Shown here in pieces: positions 31,629-43,378 of a stretch of 64,000 nt of DNA. The stretch comes from Fragilaria radians. Lineage: Eukaryota; Bacillariophyta; Fragilariophyceae; Fragilariales; Fragilariaceae. The DNA lies in assembly GCA_900642245.1 (NCBI GenBank), contig CAAAJI010000003.1:987207-1051206 (forward strand), given 5' to 3'. The position numbers and the translations under genes are program-made. Positions within the stretch are counted from its first letter, which is position 1, and each line of letters starts with the position of its first letter. Below the pieces are notes generated by a model. The model saw only the letters and a program-made list of their open reading frames with translations, was not told the origin of the DNA and did not search any database.

Positions 31629-34600
31629 ATGACAAAACTTCCACAATCGCTTTTGATTTATTCAATCTTAGCTTCCGTGAAAACAGTAGCTGGAAATCGA
31701 TTTCGACTGAAACAGGTCGCACCAAGAAGAAATGGATTCCTCTATCATTCAAATCGGATGAAACCGAATTTGAACGCTGCAAGGAGTTACAGGGCTATGC
31801 AAATACGAGGCGGATCAAAGGCTGAATTGATGGACGTTATTCAATCATATTGGCATCTTGGATTCATTGGCTTCGGTGGACTATCAGCCCATGTCGCCAT
31901 GATTCGTCAGCAGTGTGAACCTTGGTTAACAGAAGAAGCTTTTTTAGAATTAGTAGCAGCCGTTCAAACGATTCCGGGTCCATCATCTACACAATTGATA
32001 GTGGCTACAGCCGCATCACACGCAGGATATGTCGGTGCCATGGTGGCATTCTTCATGTGGACTTTACCCGGATTTCTAATTTTATCATTGATGGGGATGA
32101 CTTCGAATTTTCCTTACAATGGAGGCACTCCAGTAATTCTTCAGGGAATTCCACCAGTGGTTCTGGGTATGACATTTTGGTCGACCATTCAGTCTATATC
32201 CTCTTTCAATCTTCTTCGACGTTGCGTTGCAGGGCTATCTTGCCTTACTGTCATGTTCGTTGTCACAAAATTAGGAAAATCTACTGCACAAAGTTTCATT
32301 CCTTTAGTCATGGCCGTAGGCGGACTTGTGACCGCTTTGCATGTATATGGATCAAATATCCTCACTTTTCAAGATTTTCTTGTTCCAATCTTAACGAGAT
32401 GGACTGCCGGAAGAGGGAAAGGCCTGCCTTATTCCAATTTTTCCACTTTGTCTGAGAGCAAAGTGATATGCGGCATAACTGAATCTGGTGTTGCAAATGC
32501 TGCTGAATACACCACATCAGATCATATGAATTATTGGGATATGTCCACATCCCCTTCGAATCTAACTTTAAGTTTTGGAACTCCGCATAGGATAAACCCT
32601 GTGTTTTTGGCTTGGCTTTCATCCGACGTAAATAGTTTGGAAAGTGTGATGGGAAAAGACAAAAGGAATCCTTTGAGGGGAGGATATAATGATAAAGCAG
32701 CCAAGGAATCTAACAGTTTTGTCATTCAACAGGAAAAATCAGAAACTCCCGAAAGACTATCGTTAAAGACAATTAATCCTGATTCGGTGCGACCGATTTC
32801 GGATACGTCCAGCATCTTGCATGATATGGAGGCACTTCAAGGTGGAAGTTGGCAATCGCGGCGTTCTCAAGGAACAGCGATTGATTCGCCCTTGATAGCA
32901 ATGGATACTACTCAATCAAATGAACATCATCAGATGGCGTCGTCGACTATCTTCGCAGGAAAAGAAATGTTTAACCAATCACAAATAGAAAAAATAGGGA
33001 ATACCGGGGGTGAGCAAGATATCGGGAAATCTGTTAATTGGGAGTCTCGAAATGAGGATGAAAATATTGATTTTCCTTTATTGTCGTCTGACTTGGCAGG
33101 CGATTCAGTGAAACCTTTCTCCACAATGAATCCCCTATCTGAAGAAAACTTAGCCGGTTCCTCAGATTTTAAACTTAGGAAGGATGAGGATAAACGATGG
33201 GAATCTGTAGGCTCAACAGAGTTACTTCTTTCTAATTCCAAAAATGTCAGTGACATTACTCCTGTCAATGAATCAATCACACAAACAGGCATGTTACCGC
33301 TGTCTGATCCAATGTCAAATGATATCTGGTCTCCAGAAACAAGTTTGAATCTTCAAGATGAAATCAGCCTGAATAATTTTCTAGATATTGATCCTTGGAA
33401 AGATCCTAGAGGATCGGATACCTTAGACCCAGGAGATGCAACATCTGCTTCTCAACAGATTTTGTCAGCTGCATCACCAGTCAGCAATACATTGACGGAA
33501 ATCGAGTCTGAAGCATCAATTCGAAAATATTCATCCACCACACGGTTGCAACGATTCAAAAACGAAGACTATATTGAGCCTGAGATTCAGCGTGGCTTTG
33601 GAGGAATCCCTGTTATCGTGAGTGACCAACGAAAAGATCAAAGGAGTGAATCTGGTTTGAATAAACCTGACTTAAGCAATTTTTCAGATTCAAGATCGGA
33701 ACTTTCTAATTTTGATCAATATTTGGATGATTTTGTCGAAAACGATTTATTGGGCTTTGATGACAAAATGCAAGTCTTTGATGAGATTCTGACTAGCGAT
33801 CCTTTTCATTCCCTCGATGATCCAAACTCAGATTTTCTTGAGTTCAATGATTTTTTCAGCCCACCGGAAGTTCAAGAGCCATCAATGCTAGAAATTTTTG
33901 GGGATAATCGCCTATCCTCCCGAGGGCAACAACACGAAAGCGAAAATGATATTTTTAATATGGGAAATCAAAGTACCGGATTGCTGAATAAGGCTCGTGG
34001 TGGAAGCATCGTCACAAAAGCTCATCATCATATGAGTCATTTTCCTTTGATAGAATGTATCCGTTGCTTGACCATTTGGCTTGCAATACTTCTTTTCACT
34101 ACAGTATTCCAACTGAAGAACCCCGTTTACCAAATTTTTTCGTTGAACTATCGCATTGGTTCAATGTTATTTGGAGGGGGGCCAATCCTTCCACCACTCT
34201 TTGCATCAGACCTTCTTAACAGGAAAATAGCAGAGAGCCGATTCTTTCTTGGGGTAAGTTTGGCTCAAGTGCTACCGGGCACAGTTTTCAATTTTGCAGC
34301 TTTCCTTGGTGCTTATAAAGAAGGTTGGAAGGGTGCAATCGCAGCGTATCTTGGAATCTTCACGCCTGGTCTCCTTCTTGCATTAGGATTAGTTCCTTTG
34401 TGGTCTCAGATTAGAGATAAAGACTGGTTTCGTTCTTTCTCTAACGGTGCAACAGCAGCAACATCTGGGGCGCTGCTCTCAACTTGCCTTTTCAATTACG
34501 GTAGAAGTATACAAAAGGGTGATGACTTTATGCTCTTTGTTGGGACAATTTTCATGGTATCCGTTACAAATGCTCGAGCACCTGTGGTGGTTACCCTTGG

Positions 34601-34658
34601 AGCCATCCTTGGGAGTATAGCTTACAAAATAAACCTTGATCAAAGAAGTTATCTTTGA
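31629..34658 (+). CDS. ChrA-type (CHR family) transporter with very long central insert
   Basis: Single-exon protein of 1009 residues from the ATG at 31629. Two CHR half-domains are present. The first (about residues 65-240) has the signature GFIGFGGLSAHVAMIRQQC, then WLTEEAFLELVAAVQTIPG and PSSTQLIVATAASHAG. The second (about residues 795-1005) has GSMLFGGGPILPPLFASD and VLPGTVFNFAAFLGAYKEGW. Bacterial long-chain ChrA proteins, about 400 residues, export chromate or sulfate-like oxyanions with the same two motifs. Here the halves are separated by about 550 hydrophilic residues rich in Ser, Asp, Glu and Asn, with repeated acidic and phosphorylatable words and no intron signal. The N-terminus is weakly hydrophobic and could target the secretory route. 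Substrate is not proven by sequence; sulfate or chromate are family expectations. Confidence 0.85.
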   Translation: MTKLPQSLLIYSILASVKTVAGNRFRLKQVAPRRNGFLYHSNRMKPNLNAARSYRAMQIRGGSKAELMDVIQSYWHLGFIGFGGLSAHVAMIRQQCEPWLTEEAFLELVAAVQTIPGPSSTQLIVATAASHAGYVGAMVAFFMWTLPGFLILSLMGMTSNFPYNGGTPVILQGIPPVVLGMTFWSTIQSISSFNLLRRCVAGLSCLTVMFVVTKLGKSTAQSFIPLVMAVGGLVTALHVYGSNILTFQDFLVPILTRWTAGRGKGLPYSNFSTLSESKVICGITESGVANAAEYTTSDHMNYWDMSTSPSNLTLSFGTPHRINPVFLAWLSSDVNSLESVMGKDKRNPLRGGYNDKAAKESNSFVIQQEKSETPERLSLKTINPDSVRPISDTSSILHDMEALQGGSWQSRRSQGTAIDSPLIAMDTTQSNEHHQMASSTIFAGKEMFNQSQIEKIGNTGGEQDIGKSVNWESRNEDENIDFPLLSSDLAGDSVKPFSTMNPLSEENLAGSSDFKLRKDEDKRWESVGSTELLLSNSKNVSDITPVNESITQTGMLPLSDPMSNDIWSPETSLNLQDEISLNNFLDIDPWKDPRGSDTLDPGDATSASQQILSAASPVSNTLTEIESEASIRKYSSTTRLQRFKNEDYIEPEIQRGFGGIPVIVSDQRKDQRSESGLNKPDLSNFSDSRSELSNFDQYLDDFVENDLLGFDDKMQVFDEILTSDPFHSLDDPNSDFLEFNDFFSPPEVQEPSMLEIFGDNRLSSRGQQHESENDIFNMGNQSTGLLNKARGGSIVTKAHHHMSHFPLIECIRCLTIWLAILLFTTVFQLKNPVYQIFSLNYRIGSMLFGGGPILPPLFASDLLNRKIAESRFFLGVSLAQVLPGTVFNFAAFLGAYKEGWKGAIAAYLGIFTPGLLLALGLVPLWSQIRDKDWFRSFSNGATAATSGALLSTCLFNYGRSIQKGDDFMLFVGTIFMVSVTNARAPVVVTLGAILGSIAYKINLDQRSYL

Positions 34659-35759
34659 TATCAACTCAACGGCGTTTTTGTTATGATTCATATAGTTTCT
34701 AGAGACAGTCATGTTGAAAATTTCTGAGGTCAAGATGGCCATTCTATCCGTTTAATTTACAAGAAAAGCCTGGAAGAGAAAAAGAAGTCCCCTACCGTTA
34801 TTTCTTCCTTCTCAGCGATTTCTAGCTTTCCTATTGAGACCGACAATAATAAATCATGATGAAGATAAGAAGGAAATGATATATGTTATATCTCTCGATG
34901 CAATCTTCAAGTTTTAAGACAAGACACATTCTCTACCATGTATCAACTTTCCCCTCTTTGAATCCTTCCGTTGAACACGAGACGAATCGACTATTAACAT
35001 CTCAACTTTATTTCTTCGGGATTTCTTAGAATTCATCAAAGTCATGGCAATCTACATCATGACCTGATGTCATAAAGAGTGTTCATTAGCAACATCATGG
35101 GCTTTGACAGATTATGTGATGTTGTCACTTTGCGTATTCCATACTTAATACTCAGGATATTTTGCCATGTCATACGTCTTGGTCGTAAATATCTTTTCAG
35201 TTATCCTTTGCACATCGTGTCAAAACAAATAGTTTTCTAGGCATTTTGCATTGAAATTTGTCACCTTGATTACCATTTCCAGCTCAGTTTGTAAGTTGAC
35301 AAACTGCATTAGATTCTACAGAGTATTTTTCTATTTCAATTGTGCAAGCTTTTTCTATTTCCATTACGTAAGCTTTGATAAAGGAGGTTTACAGCTAATT
35401 GATGTTGTTCTCATCAAGATTTCTGTATCACCTGAGGATGATGTGGAGTTAAAAACTCGCAGTTGATTCTTGTTTAAGAGAAGGATTATAGTAAAATATA
35501 AATCATTGAGAGGATTGAAACATGATGGATGGAAAGTAAAATATTTCATTCGAATACGTTACACATATTATCCTTTTTTTATGATTTATTCTCTTGAATA
35601 TATTTCAGAATCTAGCCCTTGGCTTCTTGTGCAAGAGGTTATCTCATACTTAACCTATTTTTGCAAATATTAATTGACATCTCTGAAACAAGAAGATAAA
35701 TGCACTTCACAATCCATTCATATATCATCACGAATAGTTAAGTAATATTTTTATGAAAG
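34659..35759. other. Intergenic, nothing recognised
   Basis: About 1.1 kb downstream of the transporter. A short near-duplicate (TTTTTCTATTTC followed by GTGCAAGCT and then GTAAGCT) lies at about 35327-35375. No gene seen. Confidence 0.4.
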
Positions 35760-36960
35760 ATCTAGTAGTCGGAGCTTCTTTGCTACACAGCTATGGTGAG
35801 TTTTGTTAATATCTTACCTTTTCCGGTTCTCAGTGTGCAATAAAAATTTATGTTATAGATTTTATTAGAATAGCATTTATGAAAGCAGAATATGCTACTC
35901 ATAGTAGAAGGACTATGATCATTATTATTTGTTGAAGTCGTATTCCTGCTGATTCTGTTATTGTTAAAAAATGATGACGGGTAAGATGAAACGACCGGTC
36001 TGTAAGAAGAAATTGGCTGACGACCAGATCGAATGTAAACTTCTTTAGTCCTAGGACTAGTAGTTGGCGCTTGCTTCGTTACCCAAACTTAATTATTTTG
36101 CACAAGATCATGATACACAATTAAGAATATAAATTTCCGTTTGTACATTTTCAACAGTAGTTATGACATGGATTTTAATAAAGCTATTTGTGAATGTAGA
36201 ATTTGCAGTCAAAATAATTTAATGCATGATGCAATATTTGAGTTTTACTACTAGACCTAACATGAAATTGACATCTTCAAGTGTATTCAACATCACAGCA
36301 CTGTCTATGTGATAAATCAAATTATACTATTGATTGATTTAGCATTGGCATCAGAAAAGTGTAAACGTAGACATTTCACTTTTTGTCCTATACCAACATT
36401 GGCTAAAAGTCATATTTTAGCTTTTTCTGGTGTTGTTGTTGTTGTAGAAGTCAATACTGTTGCTGTTATGGGAACGTCAAGGATTGTTGCTGTTGATGAA
36501 AAACAAAAGCTGTATTGAAAAATCACAATAATGTTGTCGTTGATGAAAAGTCAATATAATTGATCTGTTAACTTTAATTCTGTGTATTCTTTATTCAAAT
36601 GAAACCTTAAGAAATTGAGACAAACGAAGGATTAATATGATAGCAGTCATACCAAACATACAACAATATTATTCATCAATGTGATTAATGCTGATTAATC
36701 CAGTTATGAGTAGACTTTAGACTATAGCACGATAGGACGTTTTCCCCAATTTAAAGGAATATGATTATTTATATTTTTCAATGTTTTGAAGACATTTCAT
36801 TTTAGTTGCAGATAAATATCGCAATTAGAGTTATCCACTATGGATTGCATTGAAAATTATATCAAATTTGCATGGCAAGACAAATGCTTTAAACATCATA
36901 AATTTTACAATTGAAAGTCTCGACAAGATTCTAGTGAAACTCATTAATCCAAAACTTTTG
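35760..36960 (+). repeat. ~1 kb family repeat, distal copy
   Basis: Collinear with the 8.8-9.6 kb part of the repeat array. Shared blocks include a CCTAGGACTAGTAGTTGGCG core at about 36050, GATTTAGCATTGG at about 36338, the block GGGAACGTCAAGGATTGTTG at about 36470, and TTTTACAATTGAAAGTCTCG at about 36903. It ends about 30 bp before the ATG of GT60 copy A. Confidence 0.65.
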
Positions 36961-36991
36961 AATAGCGAAAACAATTCACTGTCTACCAAGA

Positions 36992-38579
36992 ATGAGAGAG
37001 AACGCACGACCTCTGGGAGAAGCAGCCTTCGTCGGTTTGTTGCTTAGTGGAGTCTTTGTTGTGGTGACTCTACTGTTCTTACTATGCTTCGCTGTGTCGA
37101 ATCCAATGCATCTTCGGTCTGGAGGCGCAATAGTTTCAGTAGAACGTTTGGTCGAAGCCAAGGATTCTGAATTTACACTACGAGACAAAGTCATAGACAA
37201 TGGTTTACGAGGAAAACTGGGTAGTATTGATTCTATACAACCTCCTCCTGAGATATCTGAGGATGAAGATCTCGTTACTGTTGACGAAACCATTTCTATT
37301 TTGGACGACTTCCTTCATAGCCTTCACAAAGGTCTGAGTGATGAGGCCAATGGAAGTCGAGACTTTCGCAAGTATCATCAAATATATCACGACCTTGCGG
37401 TAGAAAAACTTTACAATTATGACTTACGCTACTTCAAGCATATGCCAAGGCGTAGAGATGATGACTCTATTTATTTGTCAGTGGCATCTTATCGTGATGA
37501 AAACTGTTTCAATACGCTAAAAAGAGCATACAAATATGCCACTAATCCGAATAAGCTCAATGTGGGCTTAGTTCAACAAAATTGTGTAGCAAACTGCATG
37601 AGTGGTGTTCTGGTGGGTGGAAAAGTTGAGCCAGTACCACCTGATGATGACTGCTATCAACTGTTTTGTAGTTCAGAGATTGGAAAGCCTCATTGTGATT
37701 CGGGGCGTGTTCGAGTACTGGCATGTCAATGAGACCGAATCTCTCGGGCCTTACACAGCGCGCTACTTTGCATCGAAACTTTGGGATGGTGAGTCGTGGT
37801 TCATGCAGATTGATTCTCATATGAGCTTTGCTCAAGGGTGGGATAGTGATTCAGTTACGATGCTATTACGAGCTCCATCCGATAAACCTATAATTTCGCA
37901 TTATCCTCCGGAATGCGACGAAGTAAACTTTACCCGCGCTAGGCTCAAGCCTGCACCCCGCATTTGTGGGGCTATCTTCTCGGAATCTAATGTTGAACAC
38001 CAGATTGTGAGACTTGAAGAATGTAATGTATACGACAAAAAACATTTGGATATTCCTCGATTTGCCCCTTTTGTAGCAGCAGGATATTTTGTGGCACATT
38101 CCGACTTCCTACGGGACGTTCCCTTTGATCCTTTCTTACCCTGGGTGTTTATGGGAGAGGAAATAATCATGTCGGCACGACTCTGGACATTTGGCTACGA
38201 TATATTCTCACCAACTCATTCTGTTGTTGGTCACATGTATGTGAGACGTCATAAACCCAAATACTGGGAATCTGTTTGGAGATTTTTGGGCCAGAATGCA
38301 GATGGAATGATAGAAGAAATGGTAATTCATCGTCTGAAGTATCAACTTGGTTATATGGAATCTGCACCAGATTTGGTGTGGCCTAGCAGTGTATTCTTCG
38401 GTCTCGATCACTACACCATGGGAAACGTGAGGTCTGTGAAAGATTATATGGAAATGGTCGGGCTTGACCCAGTAAATAAAAAGGCTTACAAAGTTGAATG
38501 GTGCAAAAAGGGAGAACCTCCAGGGTTCAACGAGGATAAAGCCTATTTGTACAATAATGCTGAAAATAGTTTAATCTGA
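36992..38579 (+). CDS. GT60 Skp1-type GlcNAc transferase, copy A (one-base frameshift)
   Basis: Glycosyltransferase (GlcNAc) family protein related to the Skp1-hydroxyproline GlcNAc transferase. The N-terminus has one membrane helix (VGLLLSGVFVVVTLLFLLC, about residues 12-34) of a type II Golgi protein. The catalytic part starts at about residue 160 with IYLSVASYRDENC, continues YATNPNKLNVGLVQQNC, and has the metal-site motif MQIDSHMSFAQGWD after the break. The frame from 36992 ends at a TGA at 37730-37732; the homologous frame resumes at 37722. One extra G at 37720-37721 separates them, so residues up to VRVL must join HVNETESLG. Joined length would be about 528 residues. Copy B has the same break. 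It may be a real mutation, a sequencing error copied by the assembler, or recoding. The ATG at 36992 sits at the edge of a repeat; copy B has an ATG two codons earlier. Confidence 0.8.
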
Positions 38580-38859
38580 TGAAGAGTATAAAATCGTCTA
38601 CTCCCTCCCATTGGCTGTAAAATCTTTATAACTGGTATCATTCAATCAACTGACAAAAAATTCTGAATGGAAAAGGCATATGAGGAGGCAATTTTAGATT
38701 GACAATTTTAAAGGAACACCCAATCAAGGACATACAGTTCCACTTGCTTTACTTCAAAGTTTAGGTTGAACAATCACTGTGGTAAATACAAGTCAGAATG
38801 ATGTTCACTAGTTTGCGATAAAAGTTGATCTTGCATTTACCTTCTTGGCTGTATACTCT
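38580..38859. other. 3' flank of GT60 copy A
   Basis: Differs from the 3' flank of copy B. No coding signal on the plus strand. Confidence 0.4.
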
Positions 38860-39760
38860 GATTTTATTTATACTGTTGATATCAAATCTTCCCGTTCAAA
38901 TCTCCATCGCACTTAGCATTGGTGCCATTTGTACCATCGAAATAATTCCATTTTTATTCCTCAAAGCTCTATCAAACAATAAGGGTTGCATTTCCTTTTG
39001 TTATTTGATCACGACTCCATCATTTCCGACATTAAAGCCATTTTTGAAGCCCTTATGTATGTTAAATATATTTTACCACAGGCCTAGTTCATATTTTACA
39101 CCCCAGAACCGTGCATCATAATTTCCCGACTTTCTCTGCAATCATGGTGTTGCCGTTTCCAGCCATTATTTCTTCAGGAATTGTTGTGCTATCATACAAA
39201 GCTTCATCATTTATACAATAGAGATATGGCACTCCACTGTCACCAATTCAACTTTAACTTTCAATTTCATCTCTCACAGTCATTGAAACCAACTATATAT
39301 CAGTGCTGCCACACCCTTTCTCTATGTCTTAATTTGCACTATGCCAAAATCTGCATTCGTTTTAGATTCAAATGTTAAGGAAGTTCTCTCAAATTTCAAG
39401 CTCAACTCTTCCTATCATACTTCAACTGCAAACAGGGTTTCCATATCCCGAATCGGCTTCTCTAATTGAATCATTTATAACGTTTAGTCACTTGCCAACC
39501 TGTTCAATATCTGTATCATAAATTTGTCATCCGAATTACATGAACCCATGACTTCCAATTTCAATCTTAGATCTTCACTACTCGTGATCCAATTTTCAAG
39601 GCCCTCATCCTTATTCAACTTGCTCTCTCAAAATAATCTCTCTGTCTTTACAATTTAGGGGTAGAAACAGGATCAAACTTCTTCTTGATTTACATAAATA
39701 GCATTTTCGTCTTCATAATCTTTTGTCTTGCAACTCCACACAATTCAAAAGTAATTTCCC
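38860..39760 (-). pseudogene. Copia-type gag-protease relic (antisense)
   Basis: Read on the minus strand, broken frames give the Copia order. A gag stretch with DLRLKLEVMGSCNSDDKFMI then QILNRL lies at about 39590-39500, and ELSLKFERTSLTFESK at about 39400. A protease-like block (GDSGVPYLYCINDEALYD then IMAGNGNTMIAEKVGKL) lies at about 39250-39120, with the active-site D-S-G. The pre-integrase linker (KNGFNVGNDGVVIK, then FDRALRNKNGF) lies at about 39050-38950. Stops and frame changes make it non-functional. The 5' part of the element (higher coordinates) is not recognisable. Plus-strand frames over this stretch are shadows. Confidence 0.65.
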
Positions 39761-42559
39761 ACTCCTGATGCTCAAGACAAAAAGATTCTCAAACGAAAAT
39801 TCATGAGAAATCCTGCTCACACTCAATTATAAGTTTAGTGATTTAAAGTATTACTCCTAAAAATGTGTGTTTCTTCAACTCAACTAATCTATCATTATGA
39901 ATGCTGCAACCATGAATATTGGTAATCAACTCGAATGCTTAGTAGAACTGATGCTTTACGATAGGAATTTCTGGATCATTTGATGATCCTGATTTCATTT
40001 CAAAATCAGACAAGTCCAATTTTCCGAAAAATTCAAATGGAATGTGATGGAGCTTCATGGTAGTACTGTAACAGTGGTTAAGATCTTGATCATGGGGAGG
40101 TAAATTCAGGGAAGAACATTACCCTCTTTGAGGCGCAATGTCGAGGAGTTAATTTCTTGGTGCTTGCTCTAAAATTGGGTGGCTGGAGATCTTTGGGCTA
40201 GAAAGAGTCACCTCATGTAGCACTAAGGCTGAGTATACTACTACGTCTGAGGCACTGGAGGAGAGCAGCTTGAGAATCTCTGTAACATTTCCGAATGTAA
40301 TATGAAGTTATATCATTGGTGCCATTTAATAGCAGAGAACGATTTTCGGGTGTGCGTGTTAGCTAGAGTGATAAGAGGCTTCACTGCTTTTTAGAGCATG
40401 TTGCATATAGATCCAATATAATCATATAGTTGAGGACAGATATTAATGATGATCTTATCTTTGACACGAATCGGAGTAGAGAGGCTTATGAATTGCCTAA
40501 GGACTGAATATTGCTTATAGGAAGGGTGTTAGAAGGTATCGATAGCATTTGTTACTTATTTGAAGAGCAGACGCAAGGGATATAAAAAACGCCTAAATTA
40601 AGTCGAATAATGACGAAACAAGATCAGTTTCACATTTTCTGACTCATCCTAGCTTCTCCTGGTATTGGCTTCCTAGGTTAGCAAGAATTTGCATAAAAAT
40701 CAAAAGTTATCAAATCAGAAAATCGCGTTCATCAGCATTTCACATTCATTAGAATAAAGAATGACTTAAGCACAAAAGGAACTGATTAGTGGGATATCGT
40801 TGCAATCTGATAAGCATATCTACATAGTAAGAGGAGGTTGAATGCAAATCTAAAGGTGAATGCCAAAAATGTACAGGTACATTTTCCTTGAAGCTAGTGA
40901 CAGTCTACAGCTTTCAACATCAAAGAAAAGATAGCCCTTATCACTGTAAATTTTTTAATTTCGTCTTGTCCATATCAAATAGATAGATTCAGTTTGTACA
41001 TGCTGAAAGGGCACCACTGATGCAACTCTTACTCGATTATTTTAAGATGCTTTACAGTTCATTAATGGTGCCTTCTTTTTCAGGATTCAAACCAAGAGTG
41101 TTGGGGAGTTTCTTTCTTAGAAAAGCTACCATATACGTTTTGGGGCTTAGCTACCAATGTAATTTTCAAATGAACTGGTGATGTAAAACTTTCTTTTAAT
41201 CATTAAAACTTACTCTCCATGCAACAGTATTGAATTATGACCCTGCGCTAAGAGAAACTCAAGGTATAGCCTATACCGTGATGCTTCGTCATTTGACTGA
41301 TGGTAAATCTCGTTAAGCGTACATAGATACTATGGGAAGACATGAGATGTATTCAAATTAATTATCGTCATAGAATCGGACGGTCATGATGTCTCTAAAT
41401 GATTCCATGGAAATTACTTAATTTAATTTGATCAGTCATAACTTGATATGAATTGACTGCTAATAAGATATTCAAAGTTTCTGTGAACTATTTGAATTAA
41501 TATATGTCCCAATAGTACCTCTGATTTGTCCTGTATGTCATAAAGTAGCGCCTAATAAATTATTAGAACCAAAAATGATTTCACTTTCTTGAACAGGAAA
41601 ATTTCCTTTCCATGCTGCCTTCGCAAAGCGCAAAGAGTGATGGGAAATTCACAAAACGTTTAGACATCTAAGTGTTGAAGTGACGAAACATCTGCTGTCT
41701 TACTCGTTGACCATAATCGAATCTGACTTGCTTCTGTGATTGGCTTGGTCTATCATTCTGAGAAGGATTGAAGTGAAAGAAGCGTTTTGACAACGTAAAA
41801 ATATTCTACTTTCTATAATCGAACAAAGTTACGATTTCGAACAAGCATTTTGAAAATGGCAAATTTTGCAAACTTTTTCGTCATGTTGTTATACAACAAG
41901 GCTCAAATACTCTTATTCAACCAAATTATGACTGTCAATGAGAGAAACGTGTTCCAAAACAAGCACTTCTGACATGATTTTGTAGCCATTACACACGATT
42001 CCAATCTAATCCTTCTTTCTTTGATTCAATGCTTAGATTGGAAGCAAGGAAATTTTGATCACTAATATCACTTCTAATTAGACGGCGAAGGTTGCACCAT
42101 CCATTACACTTTGTTAGCTGATCTACAACATTTCCAATGTCTGGTTACAAGTGCTTGATCAAATAGAGCAATATTCAAGCACCTGACCTGTAATGGAATT
42201 GCGTTTCTAGATCAATCCCTTTAATTTAATCAGTGAACATAACAATTTTATATCGAGGGGTTTCATGAGTAGCCCAGCCCTCCATGCGGCACACTTTTCC
42301 AACTAGCTACGATTCCAAAATGATCAGTAAAATGTAGTTGCATGATCCAAGACTTTCCACTATCTCTTTCTTTACCAGTCTTTCTACTTCCAAAGACGGT
42401 GAGCTTGTCCTAAAAGTTTTGATCAGAAAAGAGACTTTTATTGACTTCATTACTTCTTCACCAGATTCAGTTGTCAGGTAAGCAAATGGATGACGGTGAT
42501 CATAAAGTCGTTCTTAAGCTTTGTAAGTGCAAAAAGAAGTTCACTCAAAGCTTAGGTAC
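39761..42559. other. Gene-free stretch, probably decayed repeats
   Basis: About 2.8 kb with stops in all frames. It may contain the decayed 5' half of the antisense Copia relic and the decayed N-terminal half of the pogo-type transposase that follows, but no motif could be read. Confidence 0.4.
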
Positions 42560-43378
42560 TAATTCAACATCTTGAAACACAACTGTGAGTGTTTTCCCAT
42601 CAACTTGCTCATCATAATATCTCGGACTTCAAATCTTTGTAGATTGCATTGGTCTTCCCTTCCTACCATGAATTCCTTTGACTTTATCACTGTTGCAATA
42701 GTGACACAATTTCACGCCACCGTGAAACGTCCACTTGTTCTCATCTATGATGGCTATGGAAGCCACTTCAATGAAGAAATAGTTGCAAGAGCAGTCCAAT
42801 TGAAGATTATTCTTGTGCTTCTACCGTCAAATGCCACTCATATACTCCAACCACTTGATGTGGCAGTCTTCAAGCCATTCAAAACAACATTGAAACGTCA
42901 TTTTGAGAGCTTCATGATTGAAAATGCAACAACAACATTCTCAAAGAAGGATATGATTCAAGTGGCATCTTCAGCCTGGCTCCAGGGGGTTATGGAGAAG
43001 GAACAAAACATCATTCATGGATTTAAGACAACTGGAATATGGCCTTTATCATTCCCAAACATGCAACGAAGGCTATGCCTGTTCAAGAGTGGAGGAATAG
43101 CAGCAACCAAACATCCTATCGAGTCATGGCTACAAACCAAACAGGTGATCCGCAGTGAGGTTCTATCTCTACCTCCCCGAATCGACAGCACACAAAAGCG
43201 TAGGAAGACACTGGATGTTAACAATCGGCTGTTGTCATACGATCAACTTCAATCACTTAACAAACAATATATCATTTCTCTCTTCTTTATAGTAGATTTT
43301 AGCAAAATTGCTTATAGTGCAATTTGTGCGAAAAACTGTATCATCTCTGTAAAGAATGGAAAAATAGGACATTCTTGA
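42560..43378 (+). pseudogene. pogo/Tigger-type DDE transposase fragment
   Basis: An open frame runs 42572-43378 with its first ATG at 42668. It carries the C-terminal half of a Tc1/mariner-superfamily pogo-type transposase: LVLIYDGYGSHFNEEIV with the second catalytic Asp and the D-G-x-x-SH signature, then LVLLPSNATHILQPLDVAVF, the most diagnostic word of the family. Next comes a helical C-terminus with FKTTGIWPLS, the usual G-[IL]-x-P motif. The DNA-binding domain and first catalytic Asp are missing upstream, so the copy is truncated although this part is still open for more than 230 codons. Such a frame could be young or a domesticated remnant, but nothing shows expression. Confidence 0.82.

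Noticed and set aside
38825..39378. Plus-strand hydrophobic frames over the Copia relic
   Set aside because: They are antisense shadows; the minus strand carries the gag-protease motifs.
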